NCBI GenBank assembly: GCA_963797565.1
Contig: CAWCPM010000015.1
Location: 248,001-312,000, forward strand
DNA length: 64,000 nt
From: JAICYJ01 sp963797565
GTDB taxonomy: Bacteria > Actinomycetota > Thermoleophilia > Gaiellales > JAICJC01
Reading direction: 5' to 3'
How positions within the stretch are numbered: position 1 is the stretch's first letter; each line of letters opens with the position of its first letter. The position numbers and the translations under genes were made by a program. Of this stretch, positions 42,667 through 50,612 are shown piece by piece. The notes under the pieces were generated by a model. That model had not been told where the DNA came from, ran no database searches, and saw nothing but the letters and a program-made list of their open reading frames with translations.

Positions 42667-43787
42667 GTCACCGGCAGGGTGACGTGCACGACGAACCCGC
42701 CGCCGGGCCCGCGCGCGGCGTCGAGCCTGCCACCGTAGAGGGCGACCCGCTCGCGCATCCCGGCCAGGCCGTGGCCGCCCGGACGCGCCGCCACCGACTC
42801 TCGGCCGTCGTCTGCGACCTCGATCTCGAGCACCTCCTGCCGGTAGTGGATGCTGACGTGAGCGTTGGCATCACCGGCGTGCCTGAGGGCGTTGGTCAGC
42901 GCCTCCTGCACGATCCGATACGCCGAGAGCTCGATGCCGGCGGGTAGTTCGCGCTGCTCGCCGTCGATGACGAGATCGACCGGCAGCCCGGCCGCTCGCA
43001 CCTGGCTGATCAGCAAGGGCACGTCTCCGATCCGCGGCTGCGGCGCCAGCGGCTGGTCGTCGCCGCCTCGCAGCATGCCCAGCAAGCGGCGGGTCTCGGT
43101 CAGCGCGCTTCGGCCGGACCGCTCGATCGTCTCCAGCACCTCGTGGGCCGAGGAGTCCGACTGCTCCAGCACCCTGCGCTCGGCGCCCGCCTGCAGGACG
43201 ATCATCGAGACATGGTGGGCGATCACGTCGTGGAGTTCGCGCGCGATCCGGGCCCGCTCCTCGACTACCGCCTCACGGCTGGCCAGGTCACGCTCACGCT
43301 CGGCGATCTGGGCGCGCCGCTCGCGGTCGCCGACCACCCGGTTCACGAGCAGGATCACCACCGTCGAGACGACCACGAACTGCACGCTGCTTTTGAAGGT
43401 GACCGGGCCGAGCGCGGAGACGAGGCCGCCAATGGCAATCAGGGTGAGCCCGATCGCGAACGGCCGCGGTGGCGACCAGACCGCGAACCCGTACATGCAG
43501 CAGATCCAGGCCAGGCCGTAACTGAGCAGGGAGGGCGGGCCCCAGACGCCGGCGATCACGTCCCCCAGCAGGCCGGCGCCGACACCGACTGCGACCGGGT
43601 GCAGCCGGCGCACCGCCACCGCCAGAGTGAACAGCGGCCCCAGCAGCGCCACCATCAACTGGTGAGGAACCGGGCCGGTCACCCACACCTCGATCTCAAG
43701 CATCACAGTCAGCAGCACCGCCACCGCGCGGTCGAGGCTGATCGGGTCGATCCGGATCCGGCCGATGCCAAGCGTGTGCTTGCTCAC
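42663..43787 (-). CDS. NarL-group sensor histidine kinase (second system)
   Basis: 374 residues, GTG 43787. Four to five membrane helices with short loops, then a coiled coil (RRAQIAERERDLASREAVV), HisKA_3 ARIARELHDVIAHHVSMIVL with the phospho-His, TETRRLLGMLRGGD, and an HATPase with YRIVQEALTNALRHAG and GGHGLAGMRERVALYGG. Probably an intramembrane sensor. TATCTT 6 bases before the GTG and ATGACA 17 bases further upstream make a good promoter, and the message should be leaderless. Confidence 0.92.
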   Translation of the reverse strand: MSKHTLGIGRIRIDPISLDRAVAVLLTVMLEIEVWVTGPVPHQLMVALLGPLFTLAVAVRRLHPVAVGVGAGLLGDVIAGVWGPPSLLSYGLAWICCMYGFAVWSPPRPFAIGLTLIAIGGLVSALGPVTFKSSVQFVVVSTVVILLVNRVVGDRERRAQIAERERDLASREAVVEERARIARELHDVIAHHVSMIVLQAGAERRVLEQSDSSAHEVLETIERSGRSALTETRRLLGMLRGGDDQPLAPQPRIGDVPLLISQVRAAGLPVDLVIDGEQRELPAGIELSAYRIVQEALTNALRHAGDANAHVSIHYRQEVLEIEVADDGRESVAARPGGHGLAGMRERVALYGGRLDAARGPGGGFVVHVTLPVT

Positions 43788-43793
43788 CGCTCC

Positions 43794-43867
43794 AAGATAG
43801 ACCCTGTCCGAGGCGCTGTCATCGGCCGATCGGCTGATCGCGGCCGGTCAGAATTTCAGCCGATCGG
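43794..43867 (-). promoter_or_regulatory. Promoter of kinase gene with upstream 12-bp inverted repeat
   Basis: Minus strand: -35 ATGACA (43822-43817), 17-base spacer, -10 TATCTT (43799-43794), 6 bases, GTG 43787. Just upstream, CCGATCGGCTGA (43826-43837) and TCAGCCGATCGG (43856-43867) are perfect inverted copies 30 bases apart, each containing the palindrome CCGATCGG. The position directly behind the -35 suits an activator or autoregulator. Confidence 0.6.
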
Positions 43868-43954
43868 GCGATCGCAAGATCGGGCGAGGGGGCGATGATC
43901 CGGGGTCGCTGCGTGAGTAGCTTGGTCGGGTCAACGATCGAGGAGGTTGTTCCG

Positions 43955-44434
43955 ATGAAGACGCTCAACCGCAGCCTGGGGCGCGTGCTCATCACCGCGA
44001 TGGCGGCAGGCTTGGTGGCTGCCGCGATCGGCGGCGTTTCCCTCGCCCGCGCCGGCTCAGGAGACAGGACGATGACGCTGACCGAGGTGCAGACCGGCGC
44101 CCGGTTCGTGAACATCACGCACACCGCACAGGGCGGTCCTGGAGATCAGGTCGTCCTGCGTCGGGTCGTGAAGAACGCCGCCGGAGACCGCGTCGGCACG
44201 CTGAACGTCGTGTGCGAGGTGGTGCTCGACCACAAGCTGCTGTGCAACGGCATCTACCGCCTGCCCGGCGGCACCATCACCGGGACGGCCCTGGACACCC
44301 AGGACGAGAGCAGCACCGCGCCGGTGCATATCGCCATCACCGGCGGCACCGGTCGCTACGACCAGGCCAAGGGACAGATCACCTCCACGCCCACCGGTGA
44401 CACGACCACCCAGTCGGTCGTCGACCTCGACTAG
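43955..44434 (+). CDS. Secreted allene-oxide-cyclase-barrel-like protein
   Basis: 159 residues from ATG 43955, with GAGGAGG 9 bases upstream. A basic start and helix (VLITAMAAGLVAAAIGGVSLARA) make a signal peptide. The mature part has the AOC-barrel pattern: TEVQTGARFVNI, RVVKNAAGDRVGTLNVVCEVV, LCNGIYRLPGGTITGTALD, IAITGGTGRYDQAKGQIT. In plants this fold is a cyclase or dirigent-type binder; in bacteria the function is unknown. A strong hairpin follows the stop, so it is a single-gene unit. Divergent from the kinase operon. Confidence 0.75.
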   Translation: MKTLNRSLGRVLITAMAAGLVAAAIGGVSLARAGSGDRTMTLTEVQTGARFVNITHTAQGGPGDQVVLRRVVKNAAGDRVGTLNVVCEVVLDHKLLCNGIYRLPGGTITGTALDTQDESSTAPVHIAITGGTGRYDQAKGQITSTPTGDTTTQSVVDLD

Positions 44435-44448
44435 CCGCGGAGCAGAAT

Positions 44449-44489
44449 GCCTGCGCTCGCCGCTCCTTCAACGGGCGCCGAGCGCAGGC
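44449..44489 (+). terminator. GC hairpin after the AOC-barrel gene
   Basis: GCCTGCGCTCG (44449-44459) and CGAGCGCAGGC (44479-44489) form a perfect 11-bp stem with a 19-base loop, 15 bases past the stop. No T-run follows, as often in high-GC genomes. Confidence 0.6.
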
Positions 44490-44576
44490 GCGATCCAACC
44501 CCAGCTCAACATTCTCAGCTAGTTCGAAGGTAGCTGTGGTCTCGTACGAGGGGTCAACGAGACTGAAGGAGAAGCA

Positions 44577-45629
44577 GTGGAGCTCGATCTACCAGCGCGG
44601 CAGCCGGGCAGGGAGCCGGCCCGCCGCTTCCGTGCCCGCACCGTCCTGGCAGTGCTGATCGCTGTCGTCGTCGTATCGGCGGTTGTCGCCGGCTTCACTC
44701 GCGCGAGGACGCATTCAACGCCGGTCGGCACCGGCGTCGTCGTCATCGAAACGAACCTCGGCTACCAGGGCGGTCAGGCAGCCGGCACCGGCATGGTGCT
44801 GACCTCGTCCGGTGAGGTGCTGACGAACAACCACGTCATCCGCGGCGCGACGGACATCAAGGTCGTGGTGCCGAGCACGGGCCAGAGCTATTCGGCCGAG
44901 GTCGTCGGCTACGACGTCCCGCATGACGTCGCCCTGTTGCGGGCGAGCGGCGCCTCGAATCTGAAGACCGCGTCCCTGGCGGACTCAGGGAGTGTCAGCG
45001 CCGGTCAGTCCGTGCAGGCGGTCGGAAACGCCGGTGGCACGGGCAGGCTCACCACCGCCTCCGGCACCGTGACGAGCGTCGACCGCGCGATCACCGTGAG
45101 TGACGACCAGGGCGGGAGCGAGAACCTGAGCGGGCTGATCGAGACGAACGCGGCCGTCCGGCCCGGGGACTCTGGTGGGCCGCTGCTGAACTCATCCGGC
45201 CAGGTGATCGGGATGGATACCGCCGCGTCCGCAGGCAACGACGTCGCCCAGACGACCACCAACGACGGATATGCGATCCCGATCAACAACGCCATGTCGA
45301 TCGTCAGGCAGATCGAGAGCGGCAACGGCTCGGGAACGGTCCACATCGGTGGCACCGCGTTCCTCGGAGTCGAGTCCACGACGAACAGCTACGCAGGTTC
45401 CGGCGCGGAGATCTCGGCGGTCGTTCCGGGTAGCGCCGCAGAAGCTGCCGGCCTCAGCGCCGGCGACCTCATCCTCTCGGTCGGCGGTCACACGATCTCA
45501 TCCCCAGACGATCTCAGCGCGATCGTCCTGACCCAGAAGCCAGGCGCGTCCATCTCCGCCGTCTACCTCGATCAGGCAGGCGCGACCCAGACCGCGAACC
45601 TCACGCTGGCAAGCGGGCCACCGCGCTAG
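44577..45629 (+). CDS. HtrA/DegP-like membrane-anchored serine protease with PDZ domain
   Basis: 350 residues, GTG 44577 with AAGGAG upstream. A single N-terminal membrane helix (VLAVLIAVVVVSAVVAGF), then a trypsin-fold protease with the full triad: His in LTNNHVIRG, Asp in PHDVALLRA, Ser in RPGDSGGPLLN. A C-terminal PDZ domain starts about residue 262 (AFLGVE) with SAAEAAGLSAGDLILSVGG. Such proteases degrade or refold damaged exported proteins. The active site lies outside the membrane. Monocistronic; convergent with nrdJ. The gene ends 63 bases from the nrdJ stop. Confidence 0.93.
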   Translation: MELDLPARQPGREPARRFRARTVLAVLIAVVVVSAVVAGFTRARTHSTPVGTGVVVIETNLGYQGGQAAGTGMVLTSSGEVLTNNHVIRGATDIKVVVPSTGQSYSAEVVGYDVPHDVALLRASGASNLKTASLADSGSVSAGQSVQAVGNAGGTGRLTTASGTVTSVDRAITVSDDQGGSENLSGLIETNAAVRPGDSGGPLLNSSGQVIGMDTAASAGNDVAQTTTNDGYAIPINNAMSIVRQIESGNGSGTVHIGGTAFLGVESTTNSYAGSGAEISAVVPGSAAEAAGLSAGDLILSVGGHTISSPDDLSAIVLTQKPGASISAVYLDQAGATQTANLTLASGPPR

Positions 45630-45692
45630 GTGACGTTGAATCCGGGCCGGCCGCGGTTGGTAGCGCGGCCGGCCCGGACCCGCACATCCTGA

Positions 45693-48416
45693 TCAGCCGC
45701 AGCCCGAGTTGTCGCCGCAGTCGCGGCACGTGTAGCAGGCGCCGGTGCGCACCTTCCGCCCGCCGCACTTGGCGCACTCGACCGCGTCCTCCCAGGCGTT
45801 GAACAGCGCCGCCTGACCGGCCGAGGGCGAGTGGGCGATCTCGGCGGCCGGCTCGCCCGCTTCCTGGGCGTCGTAGGTCGCGGCGATCCGATCGCGTACG
45901 GCCTGGCTCATGATGCCCAGGTCGGCCTGCTGGTCGGTGTCCAGGAAGCGCTTGCCCATCCACCGGAAGATGTAGTCGGGAATCGACTTGGCGACGCGGA
46001 TGTCGGGGTCGTTGGTGAGCCCGCTCGGCTCGAACCGCATGTGCGCGAACTTCGAGACGAACACCTCCAGCGGCACGCCGTACTGGATGCCCACCGAGAC
46101 GGCGATCATGAACGCGTTCATGAGGCCGGCCAGGGTGGTGCCCTCCTTGGCGATGTCCACGAAGATGTCGCCGGGGTCGCCCTCGGGGAACAGCCCCACG
46201 TGGATGTAGCCCTCGTACTCGCCGACCTTGAACTTGCGGCCGATCTCCTGCCGCTCGATCGGCATCACCCGGCGCTGCGGCTTGGCAACGATCAGCTCCG
46301 GCGTGTCGCTCTTGGTCGACAGCGGCTGGGCCACCTTGCAGCCGTCGCGGTAGATCGCGATCGCCTTCACGCCCAGCTTCCAGGCGTCGATGTAGAGCCC
46401 GGCCACGTCGTCCACCGTGACCTCGGTGGGCAGGTTGACGGTCTTCGAGATGGCGCCTGAGATGAACGGCTGCACCGACGCCATCATCTTGACGTGGCCC
46501 ATGTGGTGGATCGCGCGGTCGCCCACGGCCACGTCGAACACCTGCATGTGCTCGCCCTTGAACCCGGGCGCGCCCACGACCGTGTTGTGCTCGTTCACGA
46601 AGGCCACGATCTGGTCGATCTCGTGTGGTGCGTAGCCGAGCTTGGAGAGGGCGGTCGGCACCGTCTGGTTGACGATCGTGATGTCTCCGCCGCCGACCAG
46701 CTTCTTCGACTTGACCAGCGAGAAATCGGGCTCCACGCCGGTGGTGTCACAGTCCATCATGAACGAGATGGTCCCAGTGGGCGCCAAAACGGTGGCCTGC
46801 GCGTTGCGGTAGCCGTTGGCCTCGCCCAGCGCCAGCGCCTCATCCCAGGCCTTGCGGGCTGCCAGCATCATCTCGTCGGGCACGACGCCCGCGTCGATGT
46901 TGGCGACGGCGGCCCGGTGCTTGCGGATCACCCGCAGCATCGCGTCGGAGTTCTTGGTGTACTCCTCGAACGGGCCGATGCGGCCGGCCATGGCAGCCGA
47001 CTTGCGGTAGGCGCGGCCGGTCATGATGGCCGTGATCGCGCCGGCGTAGGCGCGGCCCTCGTCCGAGTCGTAGGGCAGCCCGCGCGCCATCAGGAGCGCA
47101 CCCAGGTTGGCGTAGCCGAGGCCCAGCTGCCGCATCGCGTTGGCGTTGCGGGTGATCTCCTCGGTCGGGTAGCTCGAGTTCGAGACCAGGATCTCCTGGG
47201 CCATGAAGATGATGTCCACCGCCCGCTCGAACCGCTCGACCTGGAACTCCAGCGACTCCGGGTCGCGGAACTTCATCAGGTTGAGGCTGGCCAGGTTGCA
47301 GGCGGAGTTGTCGACGTGCAGGTACTCGGAGCACGGGTTACTGGCGTTGATGCGTCCGCTGGCCGGGCACGTGTGCCAGTCGTTCATGGTGGTGTCGTAG
47401 TGCATGCCGGGATCGGCGCACTTCCAGGCTGCCTCCGAGATCTGGTGCATCAGGTCGCGGGCGCGCACCGTGCCCACGACGGAGCCGTCGGTGCGAGCCG
47501 TCAGGTTCCACTCCTCGTCCTCCAGCACGGCCCGCATGAACTCGTCGGTCACGCGCACGGAGTTGTTGGCGTTCTGGTACTGGATCGAGGCCCAGTCGGG
47601 CGAGTCCAGGCTCATGTCGTAGCCGGCCGCCTGCAGCACGCGGGCCTTCTCCTCCTCGTGCTGCTTGCACCAGATGAACTCCTCGATGTCCGGGTGGTCG
47701 ACGTTCAGCACCACCATCTTGGCCGCGCGGCGGGTCTTGCCGCCCGACTTGATGGTGCCTGCGGACGCGTCGGCGCCGCGCATGAACGAGACCGGCCCGG
47801 AGGCGTAGCCGCCCTTGGACAGCTGCTCCTTCGACGAGCGCAGCTTGGACAGGTTGATGCCCGAGCCGGAGCCGCCCCGGAAGACACGCCCCTCCTTGGT
47901 GATCCAGTCCAGGATCGAGTCCATCGAGTCTTCCACCGACAGGATGAAACACGCCGAGCATTGCGGGTTCTCTTCGAAGCCGACGTTGAACCAGACCGGC
48001 GAGTTGAACGCCACCATCTGGTGCAGCAGCAGGTGCGTCAGCTCCGCGTGGAAGGTGTCTGCTTCGGCCTGGTCGATGAAGTAGCCGTCCTTGACGCCCC
48101 AGGTCGTGATGGTGTCGGTGACGCGGCCGATCATCTGGCGCACCGAGTGCTCGCGCTGGGGGCTGTTGAGCTTCCCGCGGAAGTACTTCTGGGCGACGAT
48201 GTTGGTGGCGGTCTGCGACCAGAACGAGGGGAACTCCACGTCCTTCTGCTCGAACGAGGGGCCGTCCTTACCGGGGATCAGCGCGGTGCGCGTCTCCCAG
48301 TCGACGGTCTCGAAGGGGTCGTCGCCACCGCTCGTGAAGTACCGCTCCACGCCGATGGAAACGTCTTCCCTGCCCTCCAGGACGCGGGTTTCAGCCGGGT
48401 TCTCAGTCGTCGCCAT
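45693..48416 (-). CDS. nrdJ: Adenosylcobalamin-dependent (class II) ribonucleotide reductase
   Basis: 907 residues. Reduces ribonucleotides to deoxyribonucleotides using coenzyme B12, needing no separate radical subunit. Seen: FNSPVWFNVG, CSACFI, GGSGSGINLSKLR, a C-terminal catalytic barrel with NASNPCSEYLHVDNSACNL (active-site Cys plus Asn/Glu: N-x-PC-x-E), AQATVLAPTGTISFMMDCDTTG, and a C-terminal zinc/redox tail CAKCGGRKVRTGACYTCRD. Second gene of an nrdR-nrdJ operon (53-base gap), as in Streptomyces. No nrdAB or nrdD is visible in the window. Confidence 0.96.
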   Translation of the reverse strand: MATTENPAETRVLEGREDVSIGVERYFTSGGDDPFETVDWETRTALIPGKDGPSFEQKDVEFPSFWSQTATNIVAQKYFRGKLNSPQREHSVRQMIGRVTDTITTWGVKDGYFIDQAEADTFHAELTHLLLHQMVAFNSPVWFNVGFEENPQCSACFILSVEDSMDSILDWITKEGRVFRGGSGSGINLSKLRSSKEQLSKGGYASGPVSFMRGADASAGTIKSGGKTRRAAKMVVLNVDHPDIEEFIWCKQHEEEKARVLQAAGYDMSLDSPDWASIQYQNANNSVRVTDEFMRAVLEDEEWNLTARTDGSVVGTVRARDLMHQISEAAWKCADPGMHYDTTMNDWHTCPASGRINASNPCSEYLHVDNSACNLASLNLMKFRDPESLEFQVERFERAVDIIFMAQEILVSNSSYPTEEITRNANAMRQLGLGYANLGALLMARGLPYDSDEGRAYAGAITAIMTGRAYRKSAAMAGRIGPFEEYTKNSDAMLRVIRKHRAAVANIDAGVVPDEMMLAARKAWDEALALGEANGYRNAQATVLAPTGTISFMMDCDTTGVEPDFSLVKSKKLVGGGDITIVNQTVPTALSKLGYAPHEIDQIVAFVNEHNTVVGAPGFKGEHMQVFDVAVGDRAIHHMGHVKMMASVQPFISGAISKTVNLPTEVTVDDVAGLYIDAWKLGVKAIAIYRDGCKVAQPLSTKSDTPELIVAKPQRRVMPIERQEIGRKFKVGEYEGYIHVGLFPEGDPGDIFVDIAKEGTTLAGLMNAFMIAVSVGIQYGVPLEVFVSKFAHMRFEPSGLTNDPDIRVAKSIPDYIFRWMGKRFLDTDQQADLGIMSQAVRDRIAATYDAQEAGEPAAEIAHSPSAGQAALFNAWEDAVECAKCGGRKVRTGACYTCRDCGDNSGCG

Positions 48417-48469
48417 TCGTCTCTCCTCTATCCGTCGTCCTCATCCGTATTCTAGCCGATTTGGGATCG

Positions 48470-48937
48470 CTACCGAACGCCTGTTCGCCTGAGATCCTCC
48501 ATCCGGGCCAGCTCCTGCTCGAACTCCTCAACATCCTGAAAATCGCGGTAGACCGACGCGAATCGCACGTACGCGACGGGGTCGAGCCCGCGCAGCGCCG
48601 CCAGTGCCTGCTCGCCGATCGCCTGCGACGGTACCTCCTCGCGGATGCCGTTTCGCAGCCGCGCCTCGACGGTCGCGGCGGCGCCCTCGATCTGCTCCAG
48701 CGACAGCGGGCGCTTGGTGCAGGCGCGCACCAGGCCGGCCATCAGCTTGCCGCGATCGAACGGCTGCCGCGATCCGTCCCGCTTGACCACGAACAGCGGC
48801 GATTCCTCGGTGCGCTCGAACGTCGTGAACCGCTGCGCGCACAGCAGACACTCGCGCCGGCGCCGGATCGTGCCCTTGCCGGCCACCCGCGAGTCGACCA
48901 CCTTCGTCTCTCCGTGCTCACAATATGGACAGTTCAC
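48470..48937 (-). CDS. nrdR: Transcriptional repressor NrdR
   Basis: 155 residues from GTG 48937. N-terminal zinc ribbon NCPYCEHGETKVVDSR ... RRRRECLLCAQRFTTFE (four Cys), then the ATP-cone FVVKRDGSRQPFDRGKLMAGL. NrdR senses dATP/ATP and represses ribonucleotide reductase genes. The start is fixed by family (proteins begin with CPYC); upstream codons to 49009 contain two NrdR-box-like sites, so they are promoter, not protein. Directly upstream of nrdJ on the same strand. Confidence 0.96.
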   Translation of the reverse strand: MNCPYCEHGETKVVDSRVAGKGTIRRRRECLLCAQRFTTFERTEESPLFVVKRDGSRQPFDRGKLMAGLVRACTKRPLSLEQIEGAAATVEARLRNGIREEVPSQAIGEQALAALRGLDPVAYVRFASVYRDFQDVEEFEQELARMEDLRRTGVR

Positions 48938-48942
48938 GAAAT

Positions 48943-48990
48943 CCCCAGATGTTGTGGCCGCCGACCGGATCAACCCACCAGATGTAGTGG
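48943..48990 (-). promoter_or_regulatory. Pair of NrdR boxes upstream of nrdR-nrdJ
   Basis: CCCCAGATGTTGTGG (48943-48957) and CACCAGATGTAGTGG (48976-48990) differ at three positions and start 33 bases apart, about three helical turns, which is the usual spacing of paired NrdR boxes. Both are near-palindromic (CCAC...GTGG). They lie just upstream of the nrdR start, so NrdR likely represses its own operon. Confidence 0.7.
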
Positions 48991-49036
48991 CGGGACGGGT
49001 ATTGTGCATAACGGCTCGGACGGACTCGGATCCCGC

Positions 49037-49666
49037 TCAACCAGGCGCAATCGGAGCGGCCGCGAGCAGCTCGCTGACGGTCACCGACCGGTACCCGCGG
49101 GCGACCATCTCGGGCAGCACGATGCGCAGCGCCTCCACCGTCGGCGTGCGGTCGGCCTCGGTGGACGTGTGCCGCGGCCAGCAGTCGTGCAGGTCGATGA
49201 TCGCGCCCGGCGCGAGGCCGTCCAGGATCACGGTCGCGATCGCCTGGTGATCGCGTTCCAGCCAGTCGGACGGGTCGACCGACCACAGCACCGTGGTCGG
49301 CAGCATCCTCGCCGCGGCGATGCGGCTGCAGCGCAGCGCGTCCTCGCCGTAGGGCGGGCGGAACAGCACCGGCGCGTGGCCCAGCAGCCGCTGGCAGCGG
49401 GCGATGTCGTGCGCCAGCTCATCGTCGGTGGCGTCCATCGCGTGCGGGTGGCTGAACGTGTGGTTGCCGATCTCGTGGCCCTCGGCGATGGTGCGGCCGA
49501 GGATCTCCTCGCGGCCCTCGACCGACTCGCCCAGCACGAAGAAGGTGCCGTGCCCGCCGTGCTGCCGGAACAGGTCGAGGATGTCGGGTGTCTGCGGCCC
49601 CGGCCCGTCGTCGAACGTGAGCGCCACCAGCCCCTCCGCCGCCGGTCCCTGCGAGACCACGCTCAC
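49037..49666 (-). CDS. Polysaccharide deacetylase (carbohydrate esterase 4)
   Basis: 209 residues from GTG 49666, overlapping the epimerase stop (GTGA). NodB homology domain motifs: LTFDDGPGPQTPDIL (catalytic Asp pair), EIGNHTFSHPHAM (zinc-binding H-x3-H), FRPPYGEDALR (R-P-P-Y-G), VDPSDWLE (motif 4) and IIDLHDCWPRHT (motif 5). All catalytic residues are in place. No signal peptide is visible, so it may act on a cytoplasmic or lipid-linked N-acetyl sugar, or the N-terminus may be incomplete. Coupled to a UDP-sugar epimerase. Confidence 0.9.
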   Translation of the reverse strand: MSVVSQGPAAEGLVALTFDDGPGPQTPDILDLFRQHGGHGTFFVLGESVEGREEILGRTIAEGHEIGNHTFSHPHAMDATDDELAHDIARCQRLLGHAPVLFRPPYGEDALRCSRIAAARMLPTTVLWSVDPSDWLERDHQAIATVILDGLAPGAIIDLHDCWPRHTSTEADRTPTVEALRIVLPEMVARGYRSVTVSELLAAAPIAPG

Positions 49667-50580
49667 GGGTGCAGGGCGCGCAGCGTCTCGGCCAGCCCCT
49701 CCCCGAGTGGCATCGCCGGCCGCCAGCCCAGCTCGCGCCCGGCCAGCGCGATGTCGAGGCAGCTGCGGTCGAGCTCTCCCAGCCGCGCCGGCCGGTGTTC
49801 GGGCGTGACGTCCGTTCCTGCCACCCGCTGCGACTCGGCCAGCAGGTCGATCACGTCGGTCTCGGTCTGGGTGCCGATGTTGAAGGCCTGGTGCGGTCCC
49901 TCGTAGGCCACCGCCGCCATGTTGGCCGCCACCACGTCGCCCACGTAGACGTAGTCGCGGGTCTGGCGGCCGTCGCCGAAGATCAACGGCGTCTCGCCCG
50001 ACGTCAGCTTGCCGAAGAAGATCGCGACCACGCCCGCCTCCCCGTGCGGATCCTGGCGCGGGCCGTACACGTTGCCGTAGCGCAGCACCACGTGTCGCGT
50101 GCCGTAGAGCCGGTTGAACAGGCCCAGGTAGAGCTCTCCTCCGTGCTTGGACGTGCCGTAGGGCGACATCGGCGCCGGCTCGGTCGCCTCCGGCGAGGGA
50201 ATCAGCTCCGCCTCGCCGTAGAGCGCCCCGCCGGTCGACGAGAACACCACTCGTGCGCCGGTGCTGCGGGCGCACTCGAGCACGGCGATCGTGCCGCGCA
50301 CGTTCACGTCGGCGTCGAAGCCTGGGTCCTCGACCGACGCGCGCACGTCGGCCTGGGCGGCCAGGTGGAACACCGCCGCCGGCTGCAGGTCGTCGAACAC
50401 CGCCTGCATGGCGTCGTGGTCGCGGATGTCCAGCTCGTGGAACTCGGCCCCGGCCGGCACCCTGTCCCTACGTCCGCCGGCCAGGTTGTCGATCACGGCA
50501 ACGCGCCCGCCGCGTTCGAGCAGCGCGTCCGCGACGTGTGAGCCGATGAAGCCGGCGCCCCCGGTGACGACAGCGTCCAT
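49663..50580 (-). CDS. GalE-like NAD-dependent UDP-sugar 4-epimerase
   Basis: 305 residues from ATG 50580. MDAVVTGGAGFIGSHVADAL (NAD site), HLAAQADVRASVEDP, catalytic FSSTGGALYGEA (Ser/Thr) and SPYGTSKHGGE (Y-x3-K), then RYGNVYGPRQDPHGEAGVVAIF, the pattern of UDP-glucose/UDP-GlcNAc 4-epimerases. Length is normal. Followed by an overlapping deacetylase gene, so the pair may make a modified amino sugar for the envelope. 32 bases after the topoisomerase stop on the same strand. Confidence 0.9.
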   Translation of the reverse strand: MDAVVTGGAGFIGSHVADALLERGGRVAVIDNLAGGRRDRVPAGAEFHELDIRDHDAMQAVFDDLQPAAVFHLAAQADVRASVEDPGFDADVNVRGTIAVLECARSTGARVVFSSTGGALYGEAELIPSPEATEPAPMSPYGTSKHGGELYLGLFNRLYGTRHVVLRYGNVYGPRQDPHGEAGVVAIFFGKLTSGETPLIFGDGRQTRDYVYVGDVVAANMAAVAYEGPHQAFNIGTQTETDVIDLLAESQRVAGTDVTPEHRPARLGELDRSCLDIALAGRELGWRPAMPLGEGLAETLRALHP

Positions 50581-50612
50581 GATGGCGCAGGATAGTGGGT
50601 CGGGTCGGTTTG

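Noticed and set aside
43862..43887. Two direct copies of GATCGGGCGA
   Set aside because: Only 10 bases each and rich in GATCGG, common in this sequence; the longer inverted repeat next to them is the better signal.
46494..48455. Plus-strand open frame of about 653 codons opposite nrdJ
   Set aside because: His/Val/Gly-rich antisense translation with no recognisable domain; nrdJ on the other strand is unambiguous.
48417..48469. Possible cobalamin riboswitch before nrdJ
   Set aside because: The gap to nrdR is only 53 bases, too short for a B12 riboswitch, and no B12-box-like sequence is seen; NrdR boxes upstream of nrdR explain regulation.
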